From assembly GCF_910592395.1 (NCBI RefSeq), contig NC_088314.1:1736001-1800000 (forward strand): 64,000 nucleotides of DNA, read 5' to 3'. Positions within the stretch are counted from its first letter, which is position 1. Every line of letters starts with the position of its first letter. The DNA is from Lineus longissimus (Eukaryota > Nemertea > Pilidiophora > Heteronemertea > Lineidae). Below the pieces are notes generated by a model. It saw nothing but the letters and a program-made list of their open reading frames with translations. It was not told the DNA's origin and searched no databases. Position numbers and translations under genes: made by a program. Positions 25,579-38,476 of this stretch are shown here, in pieces.

Positions 25579-26633
25579 CAGTGGAACCCCGGTCGGCGAC
25601 CACCTCAGTAACGCGACCACCCCGCGAACACGACCAAAATTCTCCGGTCCCGAATGGTTTTCTCTCTAATTCCCATTAACTGGCCCTCGCTAACACGACC
25701 ACCCCGGTACCCAGACCGCGACCACCAGCTTGGTCGGTCCCAAACTGCAAATTAACCCCGCTAACGTGACTATGAGGCCTAATTGCCGTAATCAACCATG
25801 ACTGCATGGTATCAATTGGCACCTTCTCGCAAATCCGTGTTGATAATTAGCACCTCGAACACAATGACCATGGGAATCCATATGAAAATAAATGATGTGT
25901 AAGTGAGTTTGATCTTGGAGGAACTATACTTCAAGTATAATTCCTCCAAGGTTTGATCAAATGTAAGCGCAAATAAAATGAAGAATAAACTTTCTTTTCG
26001 ACTCACGGTTTGTTTTTTCATCATTTAGTATTAAATGATGTCAAGAGGCATGCACACGTAGTTTTTAGGACAAATAAATTATGTTGATTAGTAAGAGTAC
26101 CGATACTCAAAGTAAAGAATGCTTACTACGTCGTAATGTTGATAAAATACGTTATTAAAAAGATGATTTAATCAGTACCAGTACAAATTGGCTAATGTTA
26201 AAGCAGGAAGACATCAGGAAGAATTCTCAACATCTTCTCACATCACCTCTCTCAATGTTAGCGGGAATATTAGCTTGACATCAAGAAGGGCAGCTGCCGA
26301 TGGTGTGAATTACATGCTTGTTCTAATTAGCATGCTCAAGTTTTAATGTAATGTTTGGTCTAATTAGCTCTCGTCAGTTTATTTACTCATTTACATAAGT
26401 TGCAAATTAAACGCAAAACACTCAAGAAAATGATTTTTTATTCGTAATATACACACAAAATTATCGAATCACCCGGTGGCGTAGTCATTAATGCATGTCA
26501 ATGTACACACAGCAGGACGATGTTTTGGCGGGAAAACCTACTTATGATTCTTAAATTCACTAACGCGACCACCCCGGTAACACGACCACTTCGGCTTAGT
26601 CCCTTGGGTGGTCGTGTTACCGGGGTTCCACTG
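25579..26633. mobile_element. Non-autonomous pogo/Tigger-like element, 1055 bp
   Basis: Inverted terminal repeats CAGTGGAACCCCGGT on the left and ACCGGGGTTCCACTG on the right, with TA on both sides (25577-25578, 26634-26635). Both ends also carry copies of a CGACCACC motif. The interior is AT-rich with no transposase frame, so it is an internally deleted or MITE-type derivative. Confidence 0.8.
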
Positions 26634-26725
26634 TATCAGAATAAGTTAAATAGTACTGAGAAAATATAATCTTCCACCAGTGTGTCCCCAAATGATGAAT
26701 GATTGTTGTAATGACCAGTGAAATA

Positions 26726-26895
26726 CAGTAGAACCTCCCTTAGCGGACACCTCTGTAAGCAGAACTGCGTCTCTATCAGGTACAGTGATTCTGCAACCAG
26801 ATGAATTGTCTTTTGACCTCTGTAATCAGGGCACCTTTCTATCAAGGACAGGATTAGTCAGTCCCAAGGGTGTCCTTACCAGAGAAGTTCTACTG
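26726..26895. mobile_element. Pogo/Tigger-like MITE, 170 bp
   Basis: Terminal inverted repeats CAGTAGAACCTCCC and GAGAAGTTCTACTG with TA flanks (26724-26725, 26896-26897). Same family as 5251-5500. It sits 42 bp past the SLC35E3 stop codon, so it lies in that gene's 3' UTR or just beyond it. Confidence 0.78.
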
Positions 26896-26937
26896 TACAT
26901 AAAGTTAACTTTGACTATGAGTGTTAAAGGCCAGTCT

Positions 26938-29185
<2,248 letters not shown>

Positions 29186-29932
29186 TCACGCTGGCTTCAG
29201 AAAGTTTATGCGCAAGACTTTAGGGTACTGTCGCAGTTCAACTTGGCGAGAAAGTTGCATTCTGACACATGTCAATGAATGTCAGGACAAGTTTTGTTAG
29301 CGGGAATATTTGAAATATCTTAAAAGTCGAGTAAGCCCTTCATTGGCAAATAAGGGCAATTTGAGAAGAGGGGGTGTCCATACCACATTGCATGATTGTT
29401 AACAAATTACAACATTTTGGTGTACCGGTTTATGGGGACTTTAATTTGCTTTTTTCCAAGTGTGACACTGATAGTGATATATTTTGGAATTCCCCACTCT
29501 GCAGTCACTTCCTGGTTGTTGCTTATCATATCATGTTATTCAAGCCATTGCCTCCCAGGCTGTTTGTGTTGAATATCTAACTTTGAACAGAGTAAGACTA
29601 AGAGATATATCTCGGTTCTTGAATTATTTGGCTGGAGCAAGATAGGGGAATAGGACAGACGGAGATGCAGAGCTTAGGTCATCTGGCTCATCATGTCATG
29701 GTGACCTGATTGGTTTGGTGTCACTTGTCAGTGACCATCTTTTTGAACAGCCTCGCCAATTCTCCTTGCTTTGCACATCATGCTGTTTTTGGGAACCATG
29801 CAGCTCTAGCTCTGAAACCTTCATGCAATCCCTTGGATGGAATTGTTGAGTTGATTTACTTTCCTCTTTCCATTTCACTCCAGACACACCATATCATGAT
29901 ATATCCAACCATGGTGATTTTAAATTTTCAGG

Positions 29933-32900
29933 ATGGCTGCAATTCGCAGTTACACAGAAACGGACGTCAATAACCTGGTGGATCTTCCTAGTGGTATTGC
30001 CTTCTGTATTCAGCACAACATTGAATATGATGACCTGGAAAACGTGGATGAGATTAAGGAAAGGGCAAGAAGAAATCTCCTTGGGAGAATTGCTCCTGAT
30101 TGCAGGACTGAGGTAAGTGACTTTATCACAAGGTTTCATCATCATATCATATCATCATATCATTACCGGCGTCGTAACCCTATTGGATTTTTGCCGGAGG
30201 TATGGAGTCCACTATAGGCTACTGTCCACCTATGTAGGATCTTTTACTTGCCCTGGCAATAGACACTCAGGTACAAGGGACCACGGCTTTTAGTCTCATC
30301 CGACAGACCCTCGAGTATTTCATATGTTAATGTACGTGTTGTGAAGAGCCAGGAATTTTAGTTCCTTGAAAGCCATGCCGGTTCATCCAGAAATACAATC
30401 CTGGGTTCTCCCCGGGATCGAACCCGGGCCCTATTGCGTGGTAGCCAGCAGTGGTAACCACTAGGCTATGAAGCTCTATCTCCTTGCTCAGTTTGTTGTT
30501 GAGAAAAATACTTACATGTATATCAATCAATAAGATCTGTTCATGTGTCTTCATCCGGGTTTGTAATTGTCTCCAAACTAGCCTTCTCTTGGGATAATTG
30601 GGATTCTTTTGGTATGGTTATTGGAAGTCAAGTATTTTTTAGGTATTGCAGTATTGCATTGTTTTTACAGATGCAAGAGAAGTTCAGAGGTTTCACAGCA
30701 AGAGATGCTGGGCTTCGGACACTACACTGCAGTGTTTATGAAGAACTGCTGCATTTCTTCTCTCTTGAACAATGCACAGATGATGTAATCCAGTTGGTTA
30801 ACATGGCTGTTCCATACTGTGAAGACAAAATTGTTCAAAATTATAACCGATTCAAGGATAATGGTTGTCCCATACTTGTGGCAGGTTTGTCAAAGTGCTT
30901 AATTAGTTTTCTAGCAGCCAGTAGCACATGTGAACTCCTATCTCAGCCTAACATGATATGGCTGTAGTGTAAACATCAAATCTCTCTTTTTATTAATTTG
31001 ATCAGAAATGTACTTCACAGAGTTTGAGATTATGATCTTCGCAGGAGGACAGAAGAACTTGTCACTGTCCACACTGACATGTTATATGAGAGAAAGCATC
31101 AATTAGATTCTTCATGTTTCAAGATCAGGGCTCCCTCTTAGCGTGTTATCGTTATTTTTTGCAGGTGAAAGTGGGGCTGGGAAAAGCAGCTTTTTAAATC
31201 TCTTGATTGGCTCGAAGATAAACCCAGTCGATGACAGCTTGAATGCAACTTCGACCATCTGTGAACTGCATAACGACGACAATAAAGCTGATGCTGAGAT
31301 CACATATGGCCCACATCACCCGGAGATAAACAAAGGAAAGAATCGGGAGATTCTAAGCCTTGATATTCAGAATCCTGAATCTGCTCAAAAGCTGCTGCAG
31401 AGGTACACCATTGGACAGGATCGGACAAGGAGAATCTATGACTTGATCAAAATACACTGGCCTATTCCAATGCTTCAGGTATGACCCTCCACGCTTCCCT
31501 TTTCATTGGTCTCATCCTCGTATTATTGTAAATTTCTTTGCTTTTTAGGGCAATAAATTTATCCTAGTGAAAAAAAATCGAATTTTTTGGCACCTCTAAA
31601 TGTTCTGATCCTAAATCCTACATGAATTAATCACTGAAAAGTCGTCATTTTCTGGTGAAGATAGCAATATCAGATACGCACAGCTTGTCGTTGTCTTCAG
31701 ATAAGGCAGAATAGTAATAAAAACACGTCCAAAAAAGTTACAAGGTGTAAAAAACGGTGTTACTCTCAATCTTTGCATAACGAGGTGTGAAGGTGATCAT
31801 GTAAATGTAATCATCAGTTTATGCTAGAGGAAGTCTCTTTGCTAGAACATGTGCTAGTAGTCACTAGTTTCTCTTGTCTTGCTCCGGCAGGGGAAGGTGT
31901 TCTTGGTGGATAGTCCTGGTGTTGGTGAGAGTAAAGCTATGTCAGAAAAGGTATTGAGTTACCTTCCAAAGGCAGCTGCGTTTATCTACATTATCAATTG
32001 CAGCATCAATGGAGGAGGGATTTCAGAAGGACGGGTATGTGAAACAGAAAACTGAATGGGACATGTCATCTAAAAATACGTCACATTCATTCATGTTTTC
32101 ATCAGAAATGATGGCATGACACAGACTAGTTTGCATTAGGTAGCAAAACCTTCTCTAGGAAAATAGACATGTTAGATTTGCTTAGCTTTCTAGTCTCAGG
32201 TCTTTTCGATTGGTGAATATCATGAAGTGCTGCATGCTGGGGTGACAACATTTTTCGTGTGACCTGGCCTACTTAGAAGAGAACATAAGATTGCAATTTA
32301 AAACTTTCCATTTAGGTCTACCTATTCTTAATTGGTTGGTTACTATTTGACCATTTTTTAAATATTTGTTTTGAAAAGTACTGATACCTTCATAATGTCT
32401 TCATTTTCAGCTTGAGGTTCTTCTGGAGCCAGTGACCAATCAAAAGGATGTCGAGGAACTTCAGGTGTTCAATCCAGAGTCGGCCATATTTGTTCTCAAT
32501 CAATGGGACGAAGTTGAAAACAGTGCGAGGGAGAACGTTCGAAGGCGCAATATCAATAAGCTCAAGAGACTCTGGCCTGGGCTTAAGGAGGAAAAACAGG
32601 TTTACTGTTTGTCAGTAAAGGAGGTGAGAATTGACTTTCACAAGCCATGCACCACGATTGTAGGATCTTGATATGGTACAACAGACTTCTTACTTACTTG
32701 GTATTTCATCTTCTCCGGCTGTAAGACAGTTGTGATAGATGCAGCTTAGACAGTTAGGTTGATTCTATCACTGGTACTTGAGGTACCATCATGAAGTCAG
32801 GTGGTCAACAATTTTCCAACGGAAGGTCATATTAATAGTTATGACAACTCGCAACTTTTAAAGCTGGGCCTACGGTAGATCAAATATACCAAGTGAAGAC

Positions 32901-35900
32901 ACTTGCAGGTAGTTTTCTAATGCAGATTGGAATGCATTACCTGATGTATTATGAGATGCTCTCTACCTAAAACGAGTGGATGACACCAGGTATTAGACTT
33001 TTTATTTCAGTGTCAATGGAATCTTAATGTCAACACACCCTAAATTTCAGGCTCAAAAGAAGTTGGACATGGGAGGTGGAGAAACAAGGGAGTACAAGGC
33101 ACTATTAGATGGCCTGTATCACTTCATGGAGACAAGCCTCAATCTCACTATTGATAACCATCACAGGTAATTATAAGGGTCTGTATCTGCAACTGAAATG
33201 ACACCGGGTGAAAACAAAAAGGATTAAGGAGAAAGGAATCGTAAAGAGTGTCGATGATTTGGTTCTTGTCACGTACACGTGTCTCTGCAACATGGCTATT
33301 TACTGTGAAGCTGAAATTGATGTCCTAACCACATGCTAAATAACAAACATTTGTGGTTCTACTCCAAGCACTAAAGTCCTTTGCAACTTGCCATACTTTG
33401 TTGTTCTACGGCCCAGAAATGGTCGGACTGTAGCCCTCTTAACTGCAGGACAATGTCACAACCGGGCCTCAGATTGTAGTCCTTGTGACCTTTGTTTATT
33501 TTGCAGGTGGCTGAGTTTCGTTCACGGTAGGCTTCTGAATATTGTTCAGACAAACTTCACCAGTGCGAAGAGAACCAGACATCAAAATGCAATGTTGGGT
33601 AAAGAAACAAAGGAAAAATTGGACCAACTTAAAGAGGAGGCAGATAATGTCATTGGAACATTGGAAGAGAAACTGAAGACAAAAATGGATGAAATAGCTG
33701 CTGCGGTAGTTGCTCATTTAGTTGACGATGCAACTGTGGAACGTCTGGCAGTGGAATGTTACATGCTCGATGACCATGAGACTGCAGACGAAATGAGTGA
33801 GAATGAGAGCTGGTGCAACGAGTACATTGTGAAGGTGATAACAGAAGAAGTACGTGTATGGGAATCAGACAAAAGGTTGATTGAAAATTCAAAATCCGAA
33901 CTGATTGCCGAGTTCAAAAGGAGCTTCTACAGAGTGGGAAGTATGTTGCAGGAGATTGAAGGAGGGATGCAGGGAACTGCATCAAGTGGGACAAACACTA
34001 CACCTCTGTTCATCAAACCAGGCAGTCCCGGTCAGGGGCTATCATTTACCTCCACAGAGAAGCTGGTTATGGGACTGACTGCACCTGTGTGGTTGCCACT
34101 GGCTGTAATAACATTGACAATATCCCTACCTATCTTAGCAACAATAGCATTGCATGACATTATCACACAACACCAAGAACTGGTGAGTTACAAAAGGGAC
34201 AGGATGCCTTTTATAAGGAGGTGGACACGTGCAGCAGTGGAGGGCCTAACAGCAGAGATGATCAAGGAGCAGGTTGTGAAGAAGCGGATGATGCAGATCG
34301 GTGAACAGCTTGAGCACTTCAAGGGACAGATCCCACAGATTATCGATGCAGATGTGAAGCTGATGGAGAAAGTAGAACGTGAGATGAGGAAGCAGGCTGA
34401 CATTGAAGGACAGTACAGTCCACTGCACAAACAGTTGAAGAAAAGCTTCGGGAAATTACAGTACATCAAGTTAAAGTTAGTAGGCCTATGGATCTGAACT
34501 TTTTATTCACCAGGTTGTAGAAGTAGAGGGCCATACAACTCATCATATCTCAACAAATTCTGAAGCACCGACTAGTAACTCACTACTCCAACCAACCCAC
34601 AGGGACTTGATGCAAAATATGGGTTAATATGGTAAAGTCGGGATACCGGGGCCCTATATACATGTATAGGCCTAGGATTTTTTCCAAGGCCCCGGGAGGT
34701 GTTCTCTTCCCACCCCGGACCCTGACTTGACCATATTAACCCATATTTTGCATTAAGTCCCTGTGAACCAACCTTGAGCCAGCTTTATTGAGAAGACGCA
34801 TTGTGGGTAGTAATGCTCCTACATGTAGTTGTTTTATGGGTGTTTATTGACAAGCTCAAGAGCTGTTTCCTATTATGCGACCAATTTGAAATTGTGTTCT
34901 TTCCAGGTTTCTTCAAGAGGAGGAGCCGGACTTCTATCCCGATTCTGCCATCGCCGTTAAGGAAAAACTTGGTGGCGGGTCATTCGGTGAAGTGTATGTA
35001 GTTTCCCTTATAAGAAGAGGAGAGACAGAACCATGTAGAGTTGCAGCTAAGGTGATGAAGGATGAGCTCACTGAGAGAACATCGGTTGAGTTTACACAGG
35101 AGCGAGACATCCTCAAGTGAGTGAGATCTGTTTCTTATGTTTGATCATGTGAGCATAAGTCGAGCGCCACACAGCTTGATGCTAGTTGGGGTTACTGGCC
35201 TATAGTAGTTTCGTCTTTGGCTCAAAGGAGGTGAAGTCGATCCCAAGCTACTAACTTCTCTCACCTGGATGGGTTACTTCGGCATGGTGACAGGTACAAG
35301 GAAGACGCTCTATGTCATATTTAAAGAACATGGCATCAAAGTGTTAGTGTCTGGTGTCAGATTCGAACTGATAAGTCCAAACTCTTGACCAGTAGAACAT
35401 ACCATATTCAACAAGAGATGAACCTGACCATTGCTTAATGTGTATCCACAGGTCGCTCAGCCATGAGAACATCATCCAGTACATAGGTACATCTATCAAT
35501 AACGACAACAGATTCGTCCTTCTGATTGAGTTGTGCAGGTGCACCCTCGCATATGAAATCTTTGGAGGCAAGGTGCCAGTCCCAGGGAAGCAGACAGATC
35601 AGGAGGAGTTTGTACTGGCTTTCAAGGAGATGGTGGACCGATCCCGCCAGATTGCCAATGGTTTGGTGTTCATCCACAACAAAAAATTTGTGCATCGGGA
35701 TGTAAAGATGTCAAACATATTGGTGAGTGTTATACATTTGTAGACCCATCACAATGGCAGAGCCATTGCAGTGTATTTGTACATGTCCTATCAGAAGTCT
35801 CTGAAGCCTAGTTTCGACTCTAACAATTCCCTCACATCATTCTGAGTGTTCCTCTTAGTATCGTTTTCTGCTCACCCATTCACCAACGAGCCTATTATGG

Positions 35901-36498
35901 TGCTTGTGGATGATGTAAGATACAAGCAAATTTGTGAACATCAAGCCAACTCAGATTGCACCCATTTCGATTGCAGGTGACTGATACAGGTGTTCTCAAA
36001 CTGAGTGACATGGGGCAGGCCAAACCTGAGTCTAGCATCACCGGCACATTCCGAGGCACACGGTTCTACCGCGATCCAGAAGTTTTACGCGGCGGTCTAG
36101 CCACACAGCAAGCAGACATCTACAGCCTCGCTATCATCATGTACCAACTATGGTTTGGATTCATCGTGTATAGTGACGTCTTTGCTGCACATTTAACCGA
36201 CTTGGAGGCAGTTGAAGAAGAAATTCGTCGAGGAGAACTTAAACCACATTTTGATGTCTCAGGCTATCGACACCCAATACCCGAGTGGTGCCAACTCCTG
36301 GAGGACAGCTGGCGAGACAAGACAGCTGCTGACCAATCACCTAAGCGTAACACTAGTCAACAAATTTATGAAAGTTTGGGGAAAATGCTCACGGTTGAGT
36401 TCATCACAGAGAAGGTTCAGCCGTACGTGATGGCTGTGGATGTCTCTCAGCACATTGATAGTGCTGGGAGAGAGGAATCATCACCCTACTTTTTCTGA
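29933..36498 (+). CDS. Gene A: mitofusin/dynamin-like GTPase fused to a protein kinase
   Basis: Ten coding exons: 29933-30112, 30671-30884, 31165-31478, 31891-32034, 32411-32623, 33051-33166, 33507-34469, 34907-35116, 35452-35722, 35977-36498; about 1048 residues. A helical N-terminus leads into the GTPase: G1 GESGAGKSS (132-140), a Thr-containing NATST switch, G3 DSPG (243-246), G4 NQWD (314-317), G5-like SVK (352-354). A helical stalk follows, with a hydrophobic stretch at about 580-613 (LVMGLTAPVWLPLAVITL and onward). The kinase starts near residue 726: LGGGSFGEVY, Lys763 in AAKVM, HRDVKMSN (866-873), DMG in place of DFG (886-888), and DPE in place of APE. Catalytic residues are kept, so activity is likely. 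The 5' UTR has an intron ending one base before the ATG. Inference: a membrane-associated GTPase controls, or is controlled by, the kinase. The exon 7 donor (gttaaa) is weak. Confidence 0.85.
30150..30475 (-). repeat. tRNA-derived SINE, family 2, copy 2 (gene A intron 1)
   Basis: Nearly identical to 5690-6000, and its head is better preserved (minus strand: GAGCTTCATAGCCTAGTGG, then B box GGTTCGATCCC). It fills much of the first coding intron of gene A and ends in an ATGATATG-type tail near 30150. Confidence 0.88.
34598..34765. mobile_element. hAT-like MITE, 168 bp (gene A intron 7)
   Basis: A 35-bp terminal inverted repeat with one mismatch (CACAGGGACTT, then ATGCAAAATATGGGTTAATA) is flanked by a perfect 8-bp target duplication AACCAACC (34590-34597 and 34766-34773). 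Eight-bp duplications and CAGGG-type ends are typical of hAT transposons. It lies between the exon encoding the membrane segment and the first kinase exon. Confidence 0.85.
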
Positions 36499-36710
36499 GA
36501 GGACACAAGAACACCGATGCAGATTGGAGAAGCCAGATAATCTGATTAGGATTAAGTGTCTCCCCGACTTCTTACTTCAGAGGGGTGAAAGGGCGTCCTC
36601 AGTCTCAACAGAGAAGTGTTGTGACACCAAGTATTCTGTGCCATTTATAAATAATCACAATAATACTCTACTATTCCGAACTGTGATAACTGTTATCTCT
36701 ACCACAAATG

Positions 36711-36896
36711 TGACCCGTCACAGCAAAACTAGGCGCTTGTCGCTCTGAGCTTGGCAGGTTGAGACGGACTGTTTGTTCATTTCTCTATTGTCTGCCTTTT
36801 GTGAAATATGAGCACATAGATTTCTTCCATTATCTCTTGGTGTCATTTAGGCTCATCTTCTGTGCGACATGCGCCTGGTTTAGCTGTGACGGGTCA
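36711..36896. mobile_element. Palindromic MITE in gene A 3' UTR
   Basis: The left end TGACCCGTCACAGC and the right end GCTGTGACGGGTCA are inverted repeats that continue imperfectly inward (AAACTAGGCGC versus its partner GCGCCTGGTTT). CAAATG flanks both sides, a possible 6-bp target duplication. There is no coding capacity. If transcribed with gene A, the RNA could fold into a hairpin. Confidence 0.7.
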
Positions 36897-37728
36897 CAAA
36901 TGCAGCACACATTCAAGGAGTAAAGTGGAATCGTATCACATTGGATTCCCTCTAGTTCCAGTGCTTGTAATAATGTCATACTTCGGTATTGTATTAGCAG
37001 ACAATCTTCTCTTGTAAGATGTATGAGATAATCTAATGTGCTAATCTAAAGTGTTGAGAAACTCGCATGTAGTCCAAAATTTGGTTGAGATTAATGGCAG
37101 ACTTTTATTGGGTCTACATGAACATTACCTGCAGAGAACTCTGAAGTGACACACTTCCACTTTTTACATCATACTTTTATGTAACCGCCATACACTATAA
37201 CGATACAGATGACGATAAGTTTACCTTTTTTATATAGCACTCTTCTATAGGCTTTTACGACTTTTCATAATGTTGGTGCTAAATACAAAATGGTGCTATA
37301 GCAGAATAAGGTACTGTAAAAAGAATTCAAGCAATGACATGTACAAGTTCATCATCATCAGATGTATCCCGCCACATAACATTGCCTCATGTGGACACTG
37401 CAAATGCTTTAATCTTGGAGTTTGAACGGAGGTGGTTTGAGGTTGCAGTCCAGGAGACAATTCACATCGGGTCTCTCCACCCCAATCTGAATTAGGACAA
37501 TGCAACACCGTCTGGAACTTCCTTCTCAAGTCACGAAAGAGGGGGGTTGGCTGCACTTCGAACTTGAACTATGCCACCTAGAGACAACACGAAGAACCAC
37601 ATGAGATCATGAAGTCATGAACTTGAAGTTGTTTGGCCCCGTTTAATGTTGTACTCCTACATAATATGATTTACTGCAACTTATGATTAGTAAATAGATA
37701 AAATGATGGTGTTGAGTAAGCTTCAGAA

Positions 37729-37734
37729 AATAAA
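37729..37734 (+). terminator. Probable poly(A) signal of gene A
   Basis: AATAAA, 1.23 kb after the gene A stop and the last clear one before gene B's 3' flank. The opposing signal of gene B is only 23 bp further on. Confidence 0.5.
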
Positions 37735-37756
37735 TAATACAAGTGTCTCTTTTTTG

Positions 37757-37762
37757 TTTATT
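37757..37762 (-). terminator. Probable poly(A) signal of gene B
   Basis: AATAAA on the minus strand (TTTATT on the plus strand), 0.7 kb after the gene B stop. It nearly abuts the gene A signal, so the mature 3' ends of the two convergent genes would meet or overlap. Confidence 0.45.
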
Positions 37763-38476
37763 GCATTTCATTGATAATCAAAACTATATGTCTCGGTCGA
37801 TTCAAATGTTGACGGAGTTCCAGCTTTGGTGTGCTGCAGATACACGGCCAAAGGTCTGCACAAAGTACAGAAACACCCATTGATTATGGGCCTACCATCA
37901 TCTTAAGATCCCTCTCAATGTGTCTGCAATCAACCTCGTTGGAATTAGTCATCACCCTTGCAATCTCCTCGGCAATAGTATTCATATACATAACATCATT
38001 GTTTCATAGCACCATGTCTAAAAGCACCTTTTATAATGAATGTTGTACTCAAGAAGTGTCATAAATGGAATGGTAAGGAATCCTTCAAGAGAATATCAAA
38101 CTGCATTTCTATAAAGTAGTCGACTAATCTTAACAGCGTGAATCTAACGTTCCGGGTAAGATATAAAAATTATTCAGAAGATTTGAAATATGGCAGTTTG
38201 GCAGCTGAACAGACATGAAAAGCCAACAACTTAATAATGTGTCCATGTGCATGACGTTGTCAGCCAATAAGCTACTCGTAATGAACCCTCCCGGATTCGA
38301 TTTTCTGTACAAAGAAAGCTGAACAATTTAGCACTAATTCTATAGCCGACTTCTCTGGTTAGAGCGAATTATAGAGAAGAAACACTAGAAGTCTCACAAC
38401 TGATCATTGTATTAGAATACCACAACTCCCATTCCAGACTCTAAAGTACGATTGCTCAGCATCCTCAACAAACCTT
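37763..38476 (-). other. Gene B 3' UTR region
   Basis: Non-coding DNA downstream of the gene B stop on the minus strand. No other gene or repeat is recognised. Confidence 0.5.

Larger units (their letters stand above)
36499..37760 (+). other. Gene A 3' UTR region
   Basis: Non-coding DNA from the gene A stop to a poly(A) signal at 37729-37734. It includes a palindromic MITE (36711-36896). No other gene is visible. Confidence 0.6.

Noticed and set aside
34470-34497. Gene A ending at the stop codon at 34497
   Set aside because: As the main form this would drop a kinase encoded by in-phase exons just downstream, and gene B has the same structure. Kept only as a possible isoform.
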